Below, piece after piece: positions 27,441-37,087 of a stretch of DNA of 64,000 bases; position 1 is the first letter of the stretch; every line of letters begins with the position of its first letter. A model generated the notes under the pieces. It had not been told where the DNA came from and made no database searches. It saw nothing but the letters and a program-made list of their open reading frames with translations. Location: positions 118,524 through 182,523 of the forward strand of contig NZ_KB894117.1 of the NCBI RefSeq assembly GCF_000374365.1. The letters run 5' to 3'. The DNA is from Bacteroides gallinarum DSM 18171 = JCM 13658. GTDB lineage: Bacteria; Bacteroidota; Bacteroidia; Bacteroidales; Bacteroidaceae. The translations under genes and the position numbers were made by a program.

Positions 27441-29693
27441 TCACTCTATCACCTCGAAGGGGATTTCTTCTCCCGACTGGCTGTCGGGGGCTACCCAAAG
27501 GGCAAAATCGCCCGGCTCCACCACCTTCTCCATATCGATGTTCCAAAAAGCGAGTTCGCTTACGGGCAACTCGAAAGTAATGCTTCTCTTTTCGCCCGGT
27601 TTCAGGGTAACGCGGGTGAAACGTTTCAGCTCTTTTACCGGACGGGTAACGGAACCCACCTTGTCCTGCACGTACAGTTGGGCGACCTCCGTGCCTTCGT
27701 ATTTGCCGGTATTCTCCAAGTCGAAAGTAACGGTCAGCACATCGTCTTTCCTCAACTCTTTGGAGGACAGCCTTACATTGCCGTACCTAAAAGTCGTGTA
27801 CGACAATCCGTAGCCGAACGGATACAAAGGCTCGAATCCGGCATCCAGATAGAAAGAGGTACAGCCCAAAGAGGTTTGCCCGGCTTCGACGGCGATGTCA
27901 TCCAACAGTACTTCATTCTTCGTGGCAGGACGTCCCGTATTATTATGTGCATAGTAGACGGGGATTTGCCCGGTCATCCTCGGGAAGGTCATGGGAGTTT
28001 TGCCGCTCGGCACGGATATTCCCCAAAGCAGGTCGGCTATCGCCGGTCCGCCCATTGTTCCCGGGTGGAACGAATAGAGAACGGAGGAGGCAAGCTCCGC
28101 CTCTTTCTCAATGGTCAGCGGACGGCCTGCCATAACAATCATGACCACAGGTTTGCCGGTGCGTGCCAATGCGGCAATCAACTCGGACTGCGCCCCCTGG
28201 AGATTCAAATCGGCCAGGCAATGAGCCTCGCCGGAAAGAATGGATTCTTCGCCGACAAAGGCAAGAATCACATCGGCACGCGAAGCCGCCGATGCGGCCT
28301 TAGCTATGCCTGCCGTGTTCTTATCGCGGCTGAATGCCAGCCCCGGTTCGTAAATGATTTGTACTTTATCGCCGACTAGGTTCTTTATGGCATTCAGAGG
28401 GGTGATGACTCTCGATTTATCGCCGTCGAACACCCATGTGCCCATTTGTTCATACGGGGCGTTTGCCAGCGGACCTACGACAGCCACCGACTTCACAGAA
28501 GGCTGTAAAGGCAGTACCTCGCGGTCGTTCTTCAAAAGAATGGCAGATTCGACCGCCGCCTGCCTGGCAGCCTCCAAGTGGGAAGGGGCATAGAGGATGT
28601 CTGTTTTCTTTTCGTCCGTATAAGGATTGTCGAACAGCCCCAAACGATATTTGACACGCAGGATATTACGTACCGCCTCATCGACGACGGCTTCCTTTAC
28701 CTTACCCTCCCAGACCAGTGCCGGCAGTTCTTTAACGAACGTATAGCTGACCATTTCCATATCCACTCCGGCATTGACGGCTTTCATGGCGGCTTCTTTC
28801 GAATCGGTGGCAAAACCGTGGCCTACCATTTCGTTGGCAGAAGCCCAGTCGGTGACAACCAGCCCGTCGAATCCCCACTCGCCGCGGAGCACATCTTTCA
28901 GGATGAATTTGTTTCCGGTGGACGGAACGCCGTCATTGTCGTTGAAGGAGGTCATAAATGTTGCCGCACCCGCCTTTGCCGCCATTTCGAAAGGCGGAAG
29001 GTACACATTGCGCAAGCGGCGTTCGGGGATAAAGGTGGAGTTGTAGTCGCGTCCGCCCTCTACCGCGCCGTAGCCCACGAAATGTTTGGGGCAGGCTGCT
29101 ATCGAAGTAGGGCTGTTCAATGAATCGCCCTGAAAACCTCTCACCATAGCTGCTCCCATAACGGATGTCAGGTAGGTGTCTTCTCCGCATCCCTCGGCTA
29201 TACGCCCCCAACGTGGGTCGCGCGCCACATCAATCATTGGGGCGAATGTCCAGCGGATGCCTACCGACGATGCTTCTATCGCCGCCACCCTTGCACCTGC
29301 CTCTGCCACCTGGGGGTCGAAAGAGGCAGCCTGTCCCAAAGGAATGGGAAAAATCGTTTTAAAGCCATGAATCACATCGCGCGCCATAAGCAGGGGGATG
29401 CCCAGGCGGGATTCTTCTATCGCCACACGCTGCAAGGCGTTGATACGTACAGGGTCTACCTCGTTCAATATGGAGCCGACCTCGCCTTTCTTTATCAGCC
29501 CGCTTATATCTTCGATATTTCCATAGGAGGATACCTGGTTCATCTGCCCCAGCTTTTCTTCCAGGGTCATTCGGGACAAGAGGTTTTCTATCTTCTTATC
29601 CATTGCCGCCTCTTTCTTATCGACTGCTACCTGCGTACACGAGACGAAAGGGAGCAACAGCATACAAAGCGGGAAAAATTTCACTGTTTTCAT
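27441..29693 (-). CDS. Glycoside hydrolase family 3 beta-glucosidase (lipoprotein)
   Basis: 750 residues. A lipobox (LLPFVSC, Cys19) indicates an exported lipoprotein. GH3 N-terminal barrel runs to about residue 380 with PLLMARDVIHGFKTIFPIPL, ACPKHFVGYGA and the nucleophile Asp in GLVVTDWASANEM. The alpha/beta sandwich domain carries the general-acid region (AFVGEESILSGEAHCLADL), and a fibronectin III-like domain ends the chain (YDNPYGYGLSYTTF... ELPVSELAFW). It should release glucose from the non-reducing end of beta-glucan oligosaccharides. Last gene of the glucan PUL, 40 bp after the GH158-like gene. Confidence 0.95.
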   Translation of the reverse strand: MKTVKFFPLCMLLLPFVSCTQVAVDKKEAAMDKKIENLLSRMTLEEKLGQMNQVSSYGNIEDISGLIKKGEVGSILNEVDPVRINALQRVAIEESRLGIPLLMARDVIHGFKTIFPIPLGQAASFDPQVAEAGARVAAIEASSVGIRWTFAPMIDVARDPRWGRIAEGCGEDTYLTSVMGAAMVRGFQGDSLNSPTSIAACPKHFVGYGAVEGGRDYNSTFIPERRLRNVYLPPFEMAAKAGAATFMTSFNDNDGVPSTGNKFILKDVLRGEWGFDGLVVTDWASANEMVGHGFATDSKEAAMKAVNAGVDMEMVSYTFVKELPALVWEGKVKEAVVDEAVRNILRVKYRLGLFDNPYTDEKKTDILYAPSHLEAARQAAVESAILLKNDREVLPLQPSVKSVAVVGPLANAPYEQMGTWVFDGDKSRVITPLNAIKNLVGDKVQIIYEPGLAFSRDKNTAGIAKAASAASRADVILAFVGEESILSGEAHCLADLNLQGAQSELIAALARTGKPVVMIVMAGRPLTIEKEAELASSVLYSFHPGTMGGPAIADLLWGISVPSGKTPMTFPRMTGQIPVYYAHNNTGRPATKNEVLLDDIAVEAGQTSLGCTSFYLDAGFEPLYPFGYGLSYTTFRYGNVRLSSKELRKDDVLTVTFDLENTGKYEGTEVAQLYVQDKVGSVTRPVKELKRFTRVTLKPGEKRSITFELPVSELAFWNIDMEKVVEPGDFALWVAPDSQSGEEIPFEVIE

Positions 29694-29732
29694 TCTATAT
29701 CATTTAATTATTTGAAATGGGATACTGTCGAT

Positions 29733-31013
29733 TTACTTAATTACTTGAAACGGAACATTTGCCGTAGATACGAATCCCGTATTATCCAGCACATATACAT
29801 AGACACGGTATTCGCCAGGCGTTTCCAGCACGGCAGTATAGGCTTCCGTATCCGTAACCGACACTTCGCCGGCTCTATCAGGACGTGGTTCGAAAGAACC
29901 GCCCGTGCCCACAGTCGTCGCTTCTTCAAGGATTTCCCATACATAGGTCAGGGTATCGCCTTCTTTATCGGCTGCATCCACCCGTACCCGGAAAGGGACG
30001 CCTGCCCGAACGCGTACACTCCCGACGGCCTGCTTGCCGTCGACCGTCATTTGCCGGACAACAGGAGCTGTCGCGGTAAGTTCCCTGCCGCCCCAAACTC
30101 TCTGCATCGCTTCTACCATAGGCGTTTTCTCTCCCTTCAAAGGGAGTTGCGCCACGTTATCTTCCACAAACATGCTGAACCAGGTGGGGGTACGTTCTTC
30201 TTTCTGTCCCCAAAGAAAGACAAAAGAACCCAGACAACGGCGGTTGGTAAGGATATATTTCGTATAGCGCTCCTCGTATATCTTCCTTTTTTCTTCGCCG
30301 GTCTGTTCCACAGGGGCTCCCCAGTCCGTGACAGCGGTTTCCCACCACCCGGCAGGCCCCCATTCCGTAACCATGAAAGCGCCTTTATAGGCGGAGGCAT
30401 CTACCGCCTTCCGTACATCCTGCATCGGTCCGTACACATTGATGCCTACATAGTCCAGCGACGGTGCATACTTGGCAATGGAATCCAAGGCGGGCGGGTT
30501 GTAAGATATTACGGTCGCTACCAAATGGCGCTTGTCTATCGACTTTATCAGTTGTGCCAGCTCCTCTACGAACTTCCATGCCACTCCGATACCGGCATTG
30601 CCCAATTCAATCTCATTCCCGATGCCCCAGGCAAGCAGGTTCGTGTCGTTCCGGAATGTTTCCGCCAATGTCCGGACTTCTTCGCGCAGCTTGTCCTTAT
30701 AAGCCTCGTCGTAATATCGTGCGGAATCTTTCGTCAGGGCGATGCCTTGCATTACGTACATGCCGTTGCCGGCAGCTTGCGCCAGGTCTTTCTTTATTGT
30801 TCCGATGTCTCCTCCCCAAGTCCTGAAGGCATTGGCGCCATTACGACAGGCTACATCCAGCCGGTAGGTTCCGCCTACTCCCTTTATGTAAGTTTCCCTG
30901 CCGTCGATGTAAAGCTTGAAGCCGCCGTTGTCTTGCCTTATCTCTATTCCGGAGGAAGAACAGCCGCAGCACAGCATATAAAGGAAGCAGTTCAGTATTA
31001 AAAGTTTTCTCAT
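29733..31013 (-). CDS. GH158-like endo-beta-1,3-glucanase (lipoprotein)
   Basis: 426 residues with lipobox (MLCCGC, Cys at about 16-18). A (beta/alpha)8 barrel of clan GH-A type has the acid/base in WGIGNEIEL (E134) and the nucleophile in FMVTEWGPAGWW (E217). An Ig-like domain follows (about 335-425, PFRVRVDAADKEGDTLTYVWEI). Spacing of the two Glu and the domain order match my recollection of GH158 from Bacteroides uniformis; GH2-like or GH5-like alternatives share the barrel. It should cut beta-1,3-glucan internally at the surface or in the periplasm. It lies between GH16 and GH3 in the PUL operon. Confidence 0.78.
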   Translation of the reverse strand: MRKLLILNCFLYMLCCGCSSSGIEIRQDNGGFKLYIDGRETYIKGVGGTYRLDVACRNGANAFRTWGGDIGTIKKDLAQAAGNGMYVMQGIALTKDSARYYDEAYKDKLREEVRTLAETFRNDTNLLAWGIGNEIELGNAGIGVAWKFVEELAQLIKSIDKRHLVATVISYNPPALDSIAKYAPSLDYVGINVYGPMQDVRKAVDASAYKGAFMVTEWGPAGWWETAVTDWGAPVEQTGEEKRKIYEERYTKYILTNRRCLGSFVFLWGQKEERTPTWFSMFVEDNVAQLPLKGEKTPMVEAMQRVWGGRELTATAPVVRQMTVDGKQAVGSVRVRAGVPFRVRVDAADKEGDTLTYVWEILEEATTVGTGGSFEPRPDRAGEVSVTDTEAYTAVLETPGEYRVYVYVLDNTGFVSTANVPFQVIK

Positions 31014-31027
31014 TACCGTTTATTTTT

Positions 31028-31069
31028 AAGGACATTCCGGAATTTCGCAATCTGTTCCGGAATGTCCTT
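31028..31069. other. Perfect 15-bp stem-loop between the GH16 and GH158-like genes
   Basis: AAGGACATTCCGGAA (31028-31042) and its exact reverse complement (31055-31069) with a 12-nt loop. On the mRNA (minus) strand it is followed by AAAAAT rather than a T-tract, so it is more likely an mRNA-stabilising or processing element within the operon than a terminator; on the plus strand a T-rich stretch does follow. Confidence 0.75.
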
Positions 31070-31076
31070 GCTATTG

Positions 31077-31919
31077 TTATTTTTTTTGATAAACACGTAC
31101 GTAATCTATCTGGAACATAGCCGGATAGCAGGTATCGTCCACTCCTTTTTTCCCTCCGAACATACCGCCTACAGCTTGGTTGAGTATGATATGGAAAGGG
31201 GCGTCGAAAGGCCAGGTTTCCTTATCGCGCTTTTCGTCGTTCCGGAACCGGAAGTGTAAAGTGCCGTCGATGTATCCTTTGATGTCCGTTTCGGTCCACT
31301 CCAACCCGTATATATGAAAATCGTCCTGTACATTCCCGATAAGGTTGATTGCGGTTTTCTGCGTTCCGGCAATGTGGTTGTACTTCCCGGTATGGACAGA
31401 TATATGGATAGAGTCGGGATGACTGCCGGCATGTTCCATAATGTCTATCTCGCCGCACGAAGGCCATTCCCCGGAATTGTCCGGAAGCATCCAGAAAGCC
31501 GGCCATGTGCCCCGCCCTTCGGGGAGTTTCATACGGGCTTCGAAATAGCCGTACTTCCAACCCCGAACGGTATTCATGCGCGCCGACAAGTATGTATGGC
31601 CTTCCACCGCCTCCTGAGGTATCCGGACGGCTATATTCAACAGGCCGTCTTTCAAAAAGGCCGTCGTATCCGTTCCGGACACTGCCGGTACATAATATTG
31701 GAGTTCTCCATTTCCCCAGCCTCCGCCACCGGTTTCGTACTTCCAGTCCGAAATACAGGGCAACGAAGGGGATGCCGACTCGAATTCATCATTCCAAACC
31801 AGCTCGTATCCCCCGGGCACGAAGGCACTGCCGGTACTTTTTACCGAACCGGCATGCTCCGTGCAAGAGCCGATGAGAAGAGCCGACAGGAGTGGCAAAA
31901 CCAACTGTTTGGCATTCAT
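31077..31919 (-). CDS. Glycoside hydrolase family 16 beta-glucanase (lipoprotein)
   Basis: 280 residues. Lipobox LLIGSC (Cys at about 19). GH16 jelly roll with the catalytic signature GEIDIMEHAG (E-x-D-x-x-E), preceded by YFEARMKLPEGRGTWPAFWMLP and the N-terminal YELVWNDEFE, ending HIILNQAVGGMFGGKKG and FQIDYVRVYQKK. This is the laminarinase/lichenase-type subfamily: retaining endo-hydrolysis of beta-1,3 or mixed-linkage glucan. It starts 5 bp after the SusD stop and so is in the same operon. Probably surface-exposed, making oligosaccharides for SusCD import. Confidence 0.95.
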   Translation of the reverse strand: MNAKQLVLPLLSALLIGSCTEHAGSVKSTGSAFVPGGYELVWNDEFESASPSLPCISDWKYETGGGGWGNGELQYYVPAVSGTDTTAFLKDGLLNIAVRIPQEAVEGHTYLSARMNTVRGWKYGYFEARMKLPEGRGTWPAFWMLPDNSGEWPSCGEIDIMEHAGSHPDSIHISVHTGKYNHIAGTQKTAINLIGNVQDDFHIYGLEWTETDIKGYIDGTLHFRFRNDEKRDKETWPFDAPFHIILNQAVGGMFGGKKGVDDTCYPAMFQIDYVRVYQKK

Positions 31920-31924
31920 GGTTA

Positions 31925-33601
31925 TCAGTCGGCTAACAGGGGATTCTTCTGCTGTTCCGAGAGGGGAATGGGCAGGTAGTAATGCTCGCCCGTGAATACG
32001 CGGTCTTCGACTTTGGATACTTCGTACTTCAAGGTTACATTGTTATCGTAGATGTTCATCCCCATAATAGGCTCTGCCAGGACAGCCCCGTCTTTCCAGC
32101 GGCGCAAATCATAGAAACGGTGTTCTTCCAGCAAAAGCTCGATACGGCGCTCGTTCTTAATTCTCTCGCGCATCGCTGTCTTGGACATGCCGGCCGGAAG
32201 CCCGGGTTGGCCGGAACGGCTGCGTACTTCGTCGATTGCTTTATACACGCTTTCGTCGGGAGCCGCCATGGATTCATTCTTGGCTTCCGCATAGTTCAGC
32301 AAGATTTCTGCATAGCGGAAATAAGGCCAGTTGTTGCTTTGCGCATAGCCGCCGTACAGGTTGGTGGACGGGTCGAGCTCTTCCATGAACTTCTTCGGCC
32401 CGTATCCGCAGCGCGCCTTGCCGATTTTCGGTTTGCACAATCCGTCCTTGGAGTCGTCTACCGTATTGTCTACCATGGACATCGTATGGGTTTCCCAGGT
32501 GGAACCGTTGTAGATGATGCTTTGATAGAAACGGGCGTCTCTGCTCTGGTAGGGGTCTTGGGCATTATACAATGTATTGCCGGCATCGCCAATCATTTTT
32601 CCGTCGGTGGTTTCATAAGCGTCCACCAGGTTCTGCGTAGGATACAGTCCGTTCCATGAGCCGGCATCTTCCGAATCCAGGCTCCACATCATATGGATGT
32701 TATGGGGTGCTTCGGGTAAAGCGAAGCGGCGTTCGAAGATTATCTCTTTGTTGGCTTCCGTCTTGTCGAATTCCATATCGCGGTAAGGAGTAGTTCCCGC
32801 TTTATAAAGCTCGTACACATGCAAGTCCATTACATCCTGCGCAGCGGCTGCGGCTTCCGCCCACTTCTGGGCATTGTCCTCGCTGTTCAAAGGGCTTGCC
32901 AGGTACAGCAACGCACGGGATTTAAGCGCCAGGAAAGCTCCTTTGGTGGCATGCCCTACCTCGTCTCCGGAGGTTGTTGCGGGCAGGTTCTTTGCATACA
33001 GGTCGCACTCTTCTTTTATGAAGGTTACGATATCTTCGAAGGAGGACGGGGCTACCTTCAGCTCGTCTTCCAACTGCTGTGCCCGGGTCAGCAAAGGGGC
33101 TTTGCCGAACGTACGCGCCAGCTCGAAATGGCAGAAGGCTCTCAGGAAGCGTGCTTCCGCATCGAGTTTCGCTTTCCCGGCAGCGGACAATACGTTCTCG
33201 GCAACCGTCGGTATGCGTTCTATGATGATATTGCACTTGCGGATGACTTTATACTCCTGCTTCCAGATTTCCTCTACAAAAGGACAGCTTTGCGCCGTAA
33301 TGGCGTCCTTATTGAGCTGTGTGTAGATAGGCGAATCGGCTACGCTGGCAAAATCGTCCGTACCTGCATCCAGGTTTCCCGCCCACGACATAGACCAGTC
33401 CTGTTCATAACCCGCCGTACATCTGTTGAATCCGCACAGCATCGTGCCGTACGTGTTGGCTACAAACTGGTTTATCAGCTTGCTGTCTTCCCAAAGGGCT
33501 TCGTCGGAAATAAACGTGGTGGGGTTAATGTCCAACATATCAGAGCATCCTGATGTCATGGCCACCAGCAATGTCAATACTAAATTTCTATACTTTTTCA
33601 T
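31925..33601 (-). CDS. SusD/RagB-family surface glycan-binding lipoprotein
   Basis: 558 residues from ATG 33601 (MKKYRNLVLTLLVAMTSGC), lipidated on Cys19. The helical TPR-rich fold of SusD proteins is shown by SDMLDINPTTFISDEALWED, a helical repeat zone (AEARFLRAFCHFELARTFG), and the C-terminal blocks YFRYAEILLNYAEAKNE, IDEVRSRSGQPGLP and RIKNERRIELLLEEHRFYDLRRW. It covers the SusC barrel and binds the incoming glucan oligosaccharide. The upstream in-frame ATG would start inside the susC 3' end. 20 bp separate it from susC. Confidence 0.95.
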   Translation of the reverse strand: MKKYRNLVLTLLVAMTSGCSDMLDINPTTFISDEALWEDSKLINQFVANTYGTMLCGFNRCTAGYEQDWSMSWAGNLDAGTDDFASVADSPIYTQLNKDAITAQSCPFVEEIWKQEYKVIRKCNIIIERIPTVAENVLSAAGKAKLDAEARFLRAFCHFELARTFGKAPLLTRAQQLEDELKVAPSSFEDIVTFIKEECDLYAKNLPATTSGDEVGHATKGAFLALKSRALLYLASPLNSEDNAQKWAEAAAAAQDVMDLHVYELYKAGTTPYRDMEFDKTEANKEIIFERRFALPEAPHNIHMMWSLDSEDAGSWNGLYPTQNLVDAYETTDGKMIGDAGNTLYNAQDPYQSRDARFYQSIIYNGSTWETHTMSMVDNTVDDSKDGLCKPKIGKARCGYGPKKFMEELDPSTNLYGGYAQSNNWPYFRYAEILLNYAEAKNESMAAPDESVYKAIDEVRSRSGQPGLPAGMSKTAMRERIKNERRIELLLEEHRFYDLRRWKDGAVLAEPIMGMNIYDNNVTLKYEVSKVEDRVFTGEHYYLPIPLSEQQKNPLLAD

Positions 33602-33621
33602 AATCGTATCGTTCTTTAAAA

Positions 33622-36600
33622 TTAAAATTGAAGGGTAAGGCCTACATTGAATGCTTTCATTTGCGGGTAAGTCCAACCTTCCTGCTGGGTATTTTCAGGG
33701 TCTATCTGGGGCACGCTGGAGATTGTGAACAGGTTCTGTGCATTCGCGTAAACGCGCAACCCGGTTATGGATGCCTGCTTCAACCATTTCGAGGGGAATG
33801 TATATCCTATCTCGATATTCTTCAAACGCAGGTAGGAGGCATCGTAAAGATAGATCTGTACGGCGCTGATGTCTGTTGTGGGGAAGTTGTGGGTAGACTC
33901 TGCCAGACGCGGATACCTGGCGTTGATGTTCTGCTCCGTCCAGCTTTCGCTGACCCATAGCTGGGGAAGGTTGCCCTGATTGAAGAACGGTTGGATGATG
34001 CCGCCTTTCAGATAGACTTGCGCCCGTGCCGCTCCCTGGAACAGGAAGCTGAAATCGAAGTTTTTCCAGTTCAAAGAGCCGTTTATGCCATAGATGATTT
34101 CGGGAATATTGCCGTTGCCCAGGTAGGTCATATCATTGGAATCGACCACATGGTTACCGTCCACATCCACGTATTTGATGTCGCCGGGCTTGGTTTCGTA
34201 ACCTACGCCCGCTACTTCCTGCTTTGCATATGCGTCGATTTCCGCTTGCGACTTGAAGATGCCGTCTGTCTTGTATCCGTAATAGCCGTCGATAGGTCTG
34301 CCTGTTTTGCGCATGTACTCGGATGTGCCGGCGGCCTCAGCCATTTCTACGATTTCATTTCTTGCAAATGTAAAATTGCCTCCCAATGAGAAATCTACCT
34401 GGTGTATTCTCTGGTGATAGTTAAGAGACAAATCGACTCCTTTGTTTTTTACTTCACCGATATTCTCGAGCGGCAATATGCCTCCGAAAGAGGAAGGAAT
34501 TTCGTCGCCGCGCTGTGCCAAGATGTCGGTTCTTTTCTCCATGAAGAAATCAACGGTCATGTTCAGGCGGTCGAAGAGGGTCGCATCTACCGCAATATTG
34601 GTTTTAGTGGACTTTTCCCAGGTGGCCAGCGCATTGGCAATGGCGCCGGGAACCATGCCCTTGGTCATCAGTTCGCCGAAAACATAGTCGCCCAAATTGT
34701 TGATGAATCCGTTGCTTGCCGCTTTTCCCTCGTATAAATCGAAACGGCTGTAGAACGGGAAGGATACACCGCCCGTATTGTCATTGCCCAATGTTCCGTA
34801 TGAAGCTCTTACTTTAAGGAAGTTGACGGTGTGTTTCAGGTTTTCGAAGAACTTTTCTTCCGAAAGTACCCAGCCCAAAGAGGCCGACATGAATGTACCC
34901 CACCTCATGGAGGGAGCGAAATTCTCGGAACCGTCACGGCGTACATTGAACTCTACCAGGTACTTCTGTGCATAGTTGTAGTTGATACGCCCCATGTAGC
35001 TGGCACGGGCTGTCTTGCTGTCGTAGGCGCTCAATGTCTGGTTGGCGGTGTTTCCGGCATTCATCTGGTCCAGAATTTCCGAGTCATAGGAAATTCTTCT
35101 CATGTCCGACCGGTCGAGGTAGCCTTTCCGCGCCAAAGCCATTGCCATTGCCGTGATATTGTGATTGCCGAAGGAGCGGTTATAATTGAGCTGCAACTGA
35201 TACTCCTGGTATTCGTCGCTGTTCTGAGTCAAGCCCAAACTTGCGCTCGAGCGCGGTTTCAGCACATACTCGCCCTCTGCATCTTTCGAATAGACGTAAG
35301 GAGAGACATTCCAGTCTTTTTGCTTATATATGTTCTTGCTGAAAGACATCGTACCTTTTACGGACAGGCCGGAGGTGATGAAGTCCAGTTTCTGGTCCAG
35401 TTCCGCACGGGCATCCACCACGAATGTATTGCCTTTGCTGTAACTCCCTCCCGGTTGGTTGGAGGCTACGATATTAGGGTGCGTGGCATCGGGTACGGCA
35501 AACGTTCCGTCCTGATAGCGGCACAGCAATACCGGAGTGTTACGGACAAGCTGCTGGAAAATACCCTGGCTGGCTCCTACGTTCAATGTTTTTTCGACCC
35601 TGCCGGAGATGTCCACGCCCAAACGGGTGGTTTTCGTAATATCGGCATCGATGTTGCTACGCAGGTTATAGCGTTTGTAGTCCAAATCTTCCCAAAGCCC
35701 GCCTTGGCTCAGGAAGCCGGCACTGATATAATAGCGTACCTTGTCCGTACCGCCCGATACCGAGAGGTTGTGCTGGTGCTGGATAGCGCGTTGGGAAAGC
35801 ATTTCCTTATACCAGTCGGTATTAGGATAGTTCTCGGGGTCTGTTCCGTCCTTGAACTTGGCAACCTCGGCCGAGGTGTAGATTTCTTTTCCCATATACT
35901 GGTTGTACAAACGGGCATAATCGTACGAACCGGCAAACTCGGGTAGTTTGGTAGGCGACTGTATAGATACGTTTCCCGAATACTTGATGCTCGTTTTCGC
36001 CTGCGTTCCCCGCTTCGTAGTGATAACGATTACGCCATTAGCACCGCGCATACCGAAGATAGCGGCGGAAGCGGCATCTTTCAATACGTTGATAGATTCG
36101 ATGTCGTTAGGGTCCATACGGGCAAAGTCGGCGGACGTACGCTCTATGCCGTCGATGATGAAGGCCGGGCTTGTTTCGCCTTTAAAAGTGGCGATACCGC
36201 GGATATACAGCTTCGCATCGTCGGCTCCGGGTTCGCCCGTAGCCTGTTTCGAAATCAGTCCCGGCATCTGTCCTACCAGGGCATTGGTGGAGTTCGCCGA
36301 CTTCGATTTCAGCAGTTCGTCGCTTTTTATGGACGCCACCGCTCCGGTCAGGTTGGCTTTCTTTTGAACACCGTAGCCTACAACGATTACCTCATCCAGG
36401 GATTCGGTATCTTCCTCGAGGACAATTTTCATTATCTTCTGCCCCTTCACCACAATATCCTGCGGCTTGAAGCCTATATAGGAAATGAAGAGGGTGGAGT
36501 TGGCAGGAACCGATAAGGTAAAATCGCCGTCTATATCGGTGATTGTGCCGAGGGAGGCATTGCCTTTCACTACCACATTTACTCCAGGTAAGGGTTCGTT

Positions 36601-36693
36601 GTCCGAACCGCTCACCACCGTACCTTTTACCTGTATATTTTGCGCATACACAGAAGCTAAGGTAAAGCTCAACAGAAATAAGACTAATAACAA
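33622..36693 (-). CDS. SusC-like TonB-dependent transporter with start-proximal frameshift
   Basis: About 1023 residues. Carboxypeptidase-regulatory-like domain (residues 20-100, VKGTVVSGSDNEPLPGVNVVVKG), TonB-interacting segment (DEVIVVGYG), plug, and a 22-strand barrel ending ...KAFNVGLTLQF. It imports oligosaccharides with SusD. The open frame begins at a TTG (36693), but the natural start ATG at 36701-36703 is followed by six A and is out of frame by one base; with five A it would read MKKLLLVLFLLSFTLASVYAQ, a perfect signal peptide. Either the A-tract carries an insertion in this copy (mutation, phase variation or sequencing error), or translation starts at TTG. Confidence 0.9.
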   Translation of the reverse strand: MLLVLFLLSFTLASVYAQNIQVKGTVVSGSDNEPLPGVNVVVKGNASLGTITDIDGDFTLSVPANSTLFISYIGFKPQDIVVKGQKIMKIVLEEDTESLDEVIVVGYGVQKKANLTGAVASIKSDELLKSKSANSTNALVGQMPGLISKQATGEPGADDAKLYIRGIATFKGETSPAFIIDGIERTSADFARMDPNDIESINVLKDAASAAIFGMRGANGVIVITTKRGTQAKTSIKYSGNVSIQSPTKLPEFAGSYDYARLYNQYMGKEIYTSAEVAKFKDGTDPENYPNTDWYKEMLSQRAIQHQHNLSVSGGTDKVRYYISAGFLSQGGLWEDLDYKRYNLRSNIDADITKTTRLGVDISGRVEKTLNVGASQGIFQQLVRNTPVLLCRYQDGTFAVPDATHPNIVASNQPGGSYSKGNTFVVDARAELDQKLDFITSGLSVKGTMSFSKNIYKQKDWNVSPYVYSKDAEGEYVLKPRSSASLGLTQNSDEYQEYQLQLNYNRSFGNHNITAMAMALARKGYLDRSDMRRISYDSEILDQMNAGNTANQTLSAYDSKTARASYMGRINYNYAQKYLVEFNVRRDGSENFAPSMRWGTFMSASLGWVLSEEKFFENLKHTVNFLKVRASYGTLGNDNTGGVSFPFYSRFDLYEGKAASNGFINNLGDYVFGELMTKGMVPGAIANALATWEKSTKTNIAVDATLFDRLNMTVDFFMEKRTDILAQRGDEIPSSFGGILPLENIGEVKNKGVDLSLNYHQRIHQVDFSLGGNFTFARNEIVEMAEAAGTSEYMRKTGRPIDGYYGYKTDGIFKSQAEIDAYAKQEVAGVGYETKPGDIKYVDVDGNHVVDSNDMTYLGNGNIPEIIYGINGSLNWKNFDFSFLFQGAARAQVYLKGGIIQPFFNQGNLPQLWVSESWTEQNINARYPRLAESTHNFPTTDISAVQIYLYDASYLRLKNIEIGYTFPSKWLKQASITGLRVYANAQNLFTISSVPQIDPENTQQEGWTYPQMKAFNVGLTLQF

Positions 36694-36703
36694 CTTTTTT
36701 CAT

Positions 36704-37087
36704 AAGTTTTACTAAATTAAGATTAACAATTCTCAATACTGTTCCCATCAGAACGGTGCAAACATAGAGTAAAAAGAAAAGGGAGTAAGTTAAAGGCATA
36801 ATTCTTTAATACATCAAGCGCAATAAAATAATACGCCAGCAATACGTCAACCAGGAATAACATACTGTAATACAGACAAGTATATTACAGCTATCAAATA
36901 CATCAGAATGGATTATAAGGCACAAATCATGCCTTTTATATACGTTTCACAAATAAACCGGGAAGCCCGGACGATACGTTAATAGTAAAAAGGGAAGTTT
37001 AACCTGCCGAATACCGGCTGCCGATAAAAGCCGTATCTCCCGCCCTTCATACGGAACCGGAACAGAAAAGAGATGTACCAGGCCGGA
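36704..37087. other. PUL control region between susC and regulator gene
   Basis: 384 bp, no gene. Holds the susC promoter box at 36759-36766; the stretch from about 36,800 to 37,060 is A/T-rich without repeats that I can recognise as regulator sites. Confidence 0.6.
36759..36766 (-). promoter_or_regulatory. -7 promoter element of the susC operon
   Basis: Minus-strand TATGTTTG, about 56 bp before the ATG at 36703; the -33 position lacks a good TTTG, as expected for an activator-dependent PUL promoter. Confidence 0.55.

Noticed and set aside
29367..31001. 544-codon plus-strand ORF across GH3 and GH158-like genes
   Set aside because: Shadow frame of G/C-rich coding sequence; odd composition (His, Arg, Phe) and crosses two real genes.
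34831..35946. 371-codon plus-strand ORF in susC
   Set aside because: Antisense shadow of the SusC barrel.
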